The position numbers and the translations under genes were made by a program. The notes beneath the pieces are model-generated. The model had not been told where the DNA came from. It saw nothing but the letters and a program-made list of their open reading frames with translations, and made no database searches. Of a stretch of DNA of 8,530 bases, positions 6,850 through 8,530 are shown one piece after another; position 1 is the first letter of the stretch, and the number at the start of each line of letters is the position of its first letter. Source of the DNA: Prevotellaceae bacterium (GTDB lineage: Bacteria; Bacteroidota; Bacteroidia; Bacteroidales; UBA932); contig JAIRMD010000244.1 of assembly GCA_031258915.1 (NCBI GenBank), forward strand, positions 1-8,530, read 5' to 3'.

Positions 6850-6856
6850 TGGATGA
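6838..6856. repeat. GATGATG 7-bp tandem repeat across the ATPase stop codon
   Basis: Two full GATGATG units (6838-6851) and five bases of a third (6852-6856) span the TGA stop at 6847-6849. Gain or loss of a unit would recreate the same codons GAT GAT GGA TGA, so the protein end should not change. Confidence 0.75.
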
Positions 6857-6922
6857 AGAGTGTGGTATGCGGAGGCTACTCGCTGCGCTCAGGGTAGAGG
6901 TAGCTGCATCATGGCGTTAGCT

Positions 6923-6961
6923 TTCCCCGTAGGGGAAGCATATCAATAGAAAGAGTGCCAA
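6923..6961. repeat. Hairpin-headed direct repeat, copy 1
   Basis: 39-bp element matching copy 2 (6986-7024) at 36 of 39 positions, with a 63-bp offset. It starts with TTCCCC-GTA-GGGGAA (6923-6937), a 6-bp stem with a 3-base loop. The stem extends outward with one bulged T to GCTT/AAGC. A conserved arm follows, including CATATCAATAGAAAGA in copy 2 and the same from CATATC on in copy 1. The structure resembles REP-like short interspersed repeats found between genes in Bacteroidota; this is from memory, and genome-wide copy number cannot be seen here. The 199-base interval 6850-7048 holds no gene I can support. Confidence 0.85.
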
Positions 6962-6984
6962 TCCTCGTTCTCCCCGTTCTCCTT

Positions 6985-7001
6985 GTTCCCCGTAGGGGAA
7001 C
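6985..7001 (+). promoter_or_regulatory. Perfect 7-bp stem, 3-base loop hairpin between ATPase and outer-membrane channel genes
   Basis: GTTCCCCGTAGGGGAAC folds on itself. It is not followed directly by a T-run, so a classical intrinsic terminator is unlikely. It could stabilise the upstream mRNA end or lower expression of the downstream TolC-like gene. A further TCCCC at 6971-6975 could compete for pairing with either GGGGA arm, allowing alternative folds. The function is inferred. Confidence 0.4.
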
Positions 7002-7024
7002 CATATCAATAGAAAGAACGCCAA
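6986..7024. repeat. Hairpin-headed direct repeat, copy 2
   Basis: Second copy of the 39-bp element, differing from copy 1 at three places (C7001, A7018, C7019). Its hairpin is better: GTTCCCC-GTA-GGGGAAC at 6985-7001 is a perfect 7-bp stem with a GTA loop. It ends 24 bases before the chosen start of the TolC-like gene, so it would lie in that gene's leader RNA if transcription runs through from the ATPase. Confidence 0.85.
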
Positions 7025-7048
7025 CATTTGATTTTTTTTATGAATTTT

Positions 7049-8521
7049 ATGAAGAAAATATTTTTAACTATTTGTACGCTAACGGTATGCCTGCTGTCGT
7101 CAAGGGCGGAAACCTACCACCTTTCGCTCGAGGAAAGCATTGAAATAGCGAAGGCCAAGAGCTACAGGATGCAGCGCTTGCTGCAAGACCTCAAAATAGC
7201 GGAGTACAACCTGAAATCGGCCACCAGCAGGTTCCGGACGCACGTTGACCTGCAATTTACCCTGCCGCAGTACACCGAAACCGTCAGGCAGTGGGAGGAC
7301 AGCACGGGGATTTCGTTCTACCCCGTCAAGCAGCTGAACTACTCGGGGGGCCTCACCATCAACCAGCCGCTGCCCACCGACGGCAACATCTTCATCGAAA
7401 CGGGCTTGTCCGGCCTCGACGATTTTTACTCCAGCCACCGGTCGGGCAACCTCAGCACCCGCATAGGCTTCACGCAGCCCATTCACGCGTTCTACGGGTA
7501 CAACGCCATAAAGTCCTCGCTCAAGAGCGCCGAGCTGGCCTACGAGCAGTCGAGCAAGTCGCTCAAGCGCGAAGAGTTAAACCTCGTCTACGACGTGAGC
7601 AACGCCTACTACCAGCTGCTATCGCTGCAAAAAAGCGCCGAGATTGCCGCCATGGACCTTGAGCGGCAAACGGAGGCGTTTGAAATCTCCAAAAACAAGT
7701 ACGAGGCAGGGCTGATTAAGGAGGTGGATGCGCTGCAAATGGAGGTGGACTTGGCCGAGGCGCAGAGCAACTACGACATGGCCATCCTCAGCCAAATCTC
7801 GTCCACCACCTCGTTCAAGGAGATGCTTGGCGTTGGCCTGAGCGACACCATCACGCTGGGCAGCGAGCTGCGGTACAAAGCCGTTGCGGTTGACCCCGAA
7901 AGAGCGGTGCAGCTGGCGCTCGAAAACCGACTGGAAATCAGGGAGCAGGACATTCAAATTGAGCTGCAAAGCCTGAACATCAGGCGGCAGCGGTCGGAAG
8001 GCATGGTGAAAGGGAACGTCAGCGCCTACTTTGAAAAGACAGGTGTCAGCCTGCAAGATATAGGCACAAGCCTCCCGACGACCCTCAAGAACGTTTCCGG
8101 CAACTTCACCGAGCGCCCTGCCAACTTTGGCGTGGGCTTCACCCTGTCCATTCCCCTGGTAGACTGGGGCGAAAATAGGGCGCTGGTGCAGGCTGCCGAG
8201 TCGCGGCTAAAGCAAAACACGCTTCGCAAGGAGGAGGTGCAGCGCGAAATAGAAACGGAAGTCCGCAACCTTGTGGCCGGCATCACCAGCAACCTGAAGC
8301 GGCTACAGCTGCTGGAGAAAAACGTGCGCGTTGCCGAGAAGAGCTTCGATATTACCCGCCAGCGCTTCTCCGACGGCGACATCGACAGCCAGTCGCTGGC
8401 GCTGGAGCGCAACCGCCTCAACACCGCCTACACCTCGCACCTGCGCGCCTACATCACCTACCAGCTCTCGCTTGCCGACCTGATGCGGAAGACGTTTCAC
8501 GATTTCATGAGCGGAGAGTAG
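7049..8521 (+). CDS. TolC-family outer-membrane efflux protein
   Basis: Outer-membrane channel that would form the exit duct for the exporter. 490 residues from the ATG at 7049. I chose this start because it gives a standard signal peptide, MKKIFLTICTLTVCLLSSRA, with probable cleavage before ETYHLSLEES; an ATG at 7040 (MNF added) and a TTG at 7028 are in frame but less natural. The mature protein shows the internal duplication of the OEP family. The first repeat starts with YHLSLEESIEIAKAKS (23-38) and contains a membrane-strand region about 95-145 and long helices about 155-258. The second starts near VDPERAVQLALENRLEIREQ (281-300), with a strand region about 320-372 ending in SIPLVDWGENRA (367-378) and helices about 376-485. 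SIPLVDWG is the typical conserved motif. There is no lipobox, so it is anchored only by its barrel. It is separated from the ATPase gene by 199 bases with hairpin repeats, so it may be expressed at a different level. Confidence 0.94.
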   Translation: MKKIFLTICTLTVCLLSSRAETYHLSLEESIEIAKAKSYRMQRLLQDLKIAEYNLKSATSRFRTHVDLQFTLPQYTETVRQWEDSTGISFYPVKQLNYSGGLTINQPLPTDGNIFIETGLSGLDDFYSSHRSGNLSTRIGFTQPIHAFYGYNAIKSSLKSAELAYEQSSKSLKREELNLVYDVSNAYYQLLSLQKSAEIAAMDLERQTEAFEISKNKYEAGLIKEVDALQMEVDLAEAQSNYDMAILSQISSTTSFKEMLGVGLSDTITLGSELRYKAVAVDPERAVQLALENRLEIREQDIQIELQSLNIRRQRSEGMVKGNVSAYFEKTGVSLQDIGTSLPTTLKNVSGNFTERPANFGVGFTLSIPLVDWGENRALVQAAESRLKQNTLRKEEVQREIETEVRNLVAGITSNLKRLQLLEKNVRVAEKSFDITRQRFSDGDIDSQSLALERNRLNTAYTSHLRAYITYQLSLADLMRKTFHDFMSGE

Positions 8522-8530
8522 GCGCCGCCC

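Noticed and set aside
6838..6856. Phase-variable end of the ATPase through the GATGATG repeat
   Set aside because: Adding or removing one 7-bp unit regenerates GAT GAT GGA TGA, so the stop and the protein end stay the same.
6985..7001. Intrinsic terminator between the ATPase and the TolC-like gene
   Set aside because: The stem is good but short, and it is followed by CATATCAATAG rather than a T-run; the repeat family explanation fits better.
7028..7048. TTG start at 7028 (or ATG at 7040) for the TolC-like gene
   Set aside because: Both would add residues ahead of a standard signal peptide that starts cleanly with MKK at 7049. ATG at 7040 remains possible; TTG is unlikely.
7619..8056. Minus-strand open frame of 145 codons inside the TolC-like gene
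   Set aside because: Antisense shadow of a well-supported + strand gene, with no recognisable domain or start context.
1..8530. CRISPR array, tRNA, rRNA or transposase
   Set aside because: No regularly spaced repeat series, cloverleaf-like sequence, rRNA segment or transposase-like reading frame was seen on either strand.

Overview
The window reads as chromosomal DNA of a member of the Bacteroidota, probably a fairly GC-rich Bacteroidales relative. This rests on the polyprenyl synthetase type (HDDIID...RRGRPTV), on cysteine-type lipoprotein signals on every periplasmic adaptor, on start sites without clear Shine-Dalgarno sequences, and on the style of the exporter proteins. No rRNA or marker gene is present, so the taxon is an inference. 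All intact genes are on the + strand.

Layout. (1) 1-918: a trans-polyprenyl diphosphate synthase whose first codons lie left of the window. (2) 919-1367: about 450 bases with no intact gene. It holds a 12-bp tandem duplication, the 3' end of an OST-HTH/LOTUS-like coding sequence (+), then tail-to-tail the 3' end of an unidentified minus-strand coding sequence, and next to the following gene a 15-bp dyad and a small hairpin. (3) 1368-4863: three consecutive, overlapping genes for HlyD/MacA-type adaptor lipoproteins. (4) 4907-6145: a MacB-type permease. (5) 6163-6849: its ABC ATPase. (6) 6850-7048: a spacer with two 39-bp direct repeat copies, each headed by a TTCCCC-GTA-GGGGAA hairpin. (7) 7049-8521: a TolC-family outer-membrane efflux protein.

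How it works together. Regions 3-7 form a plausible complete envelope-spanning ABC exporter: ATPase and permease in the inner membrane, adaptors crossing the periplasm, and a TolC-like channel in the outer membrane. Adaptor-permease-ATPase is the order seen in DevBCA-type exporters. The substrate cannot be read from the window: no precursor peptide, biosynthetic gene or regulator is present.

Most unusual is the set of three different adaptors, tightly coupled by 4-nt and 1-nt gene overlaps, serving one permease/ATPase pair. The third adaptor ends right after its beta-barrel domain, so it lacks the membrane-proximal domain that normally contacts the permease. This suggests a mixed adaptor ring with specialised subunits, which I could not confirm from sequence alone.
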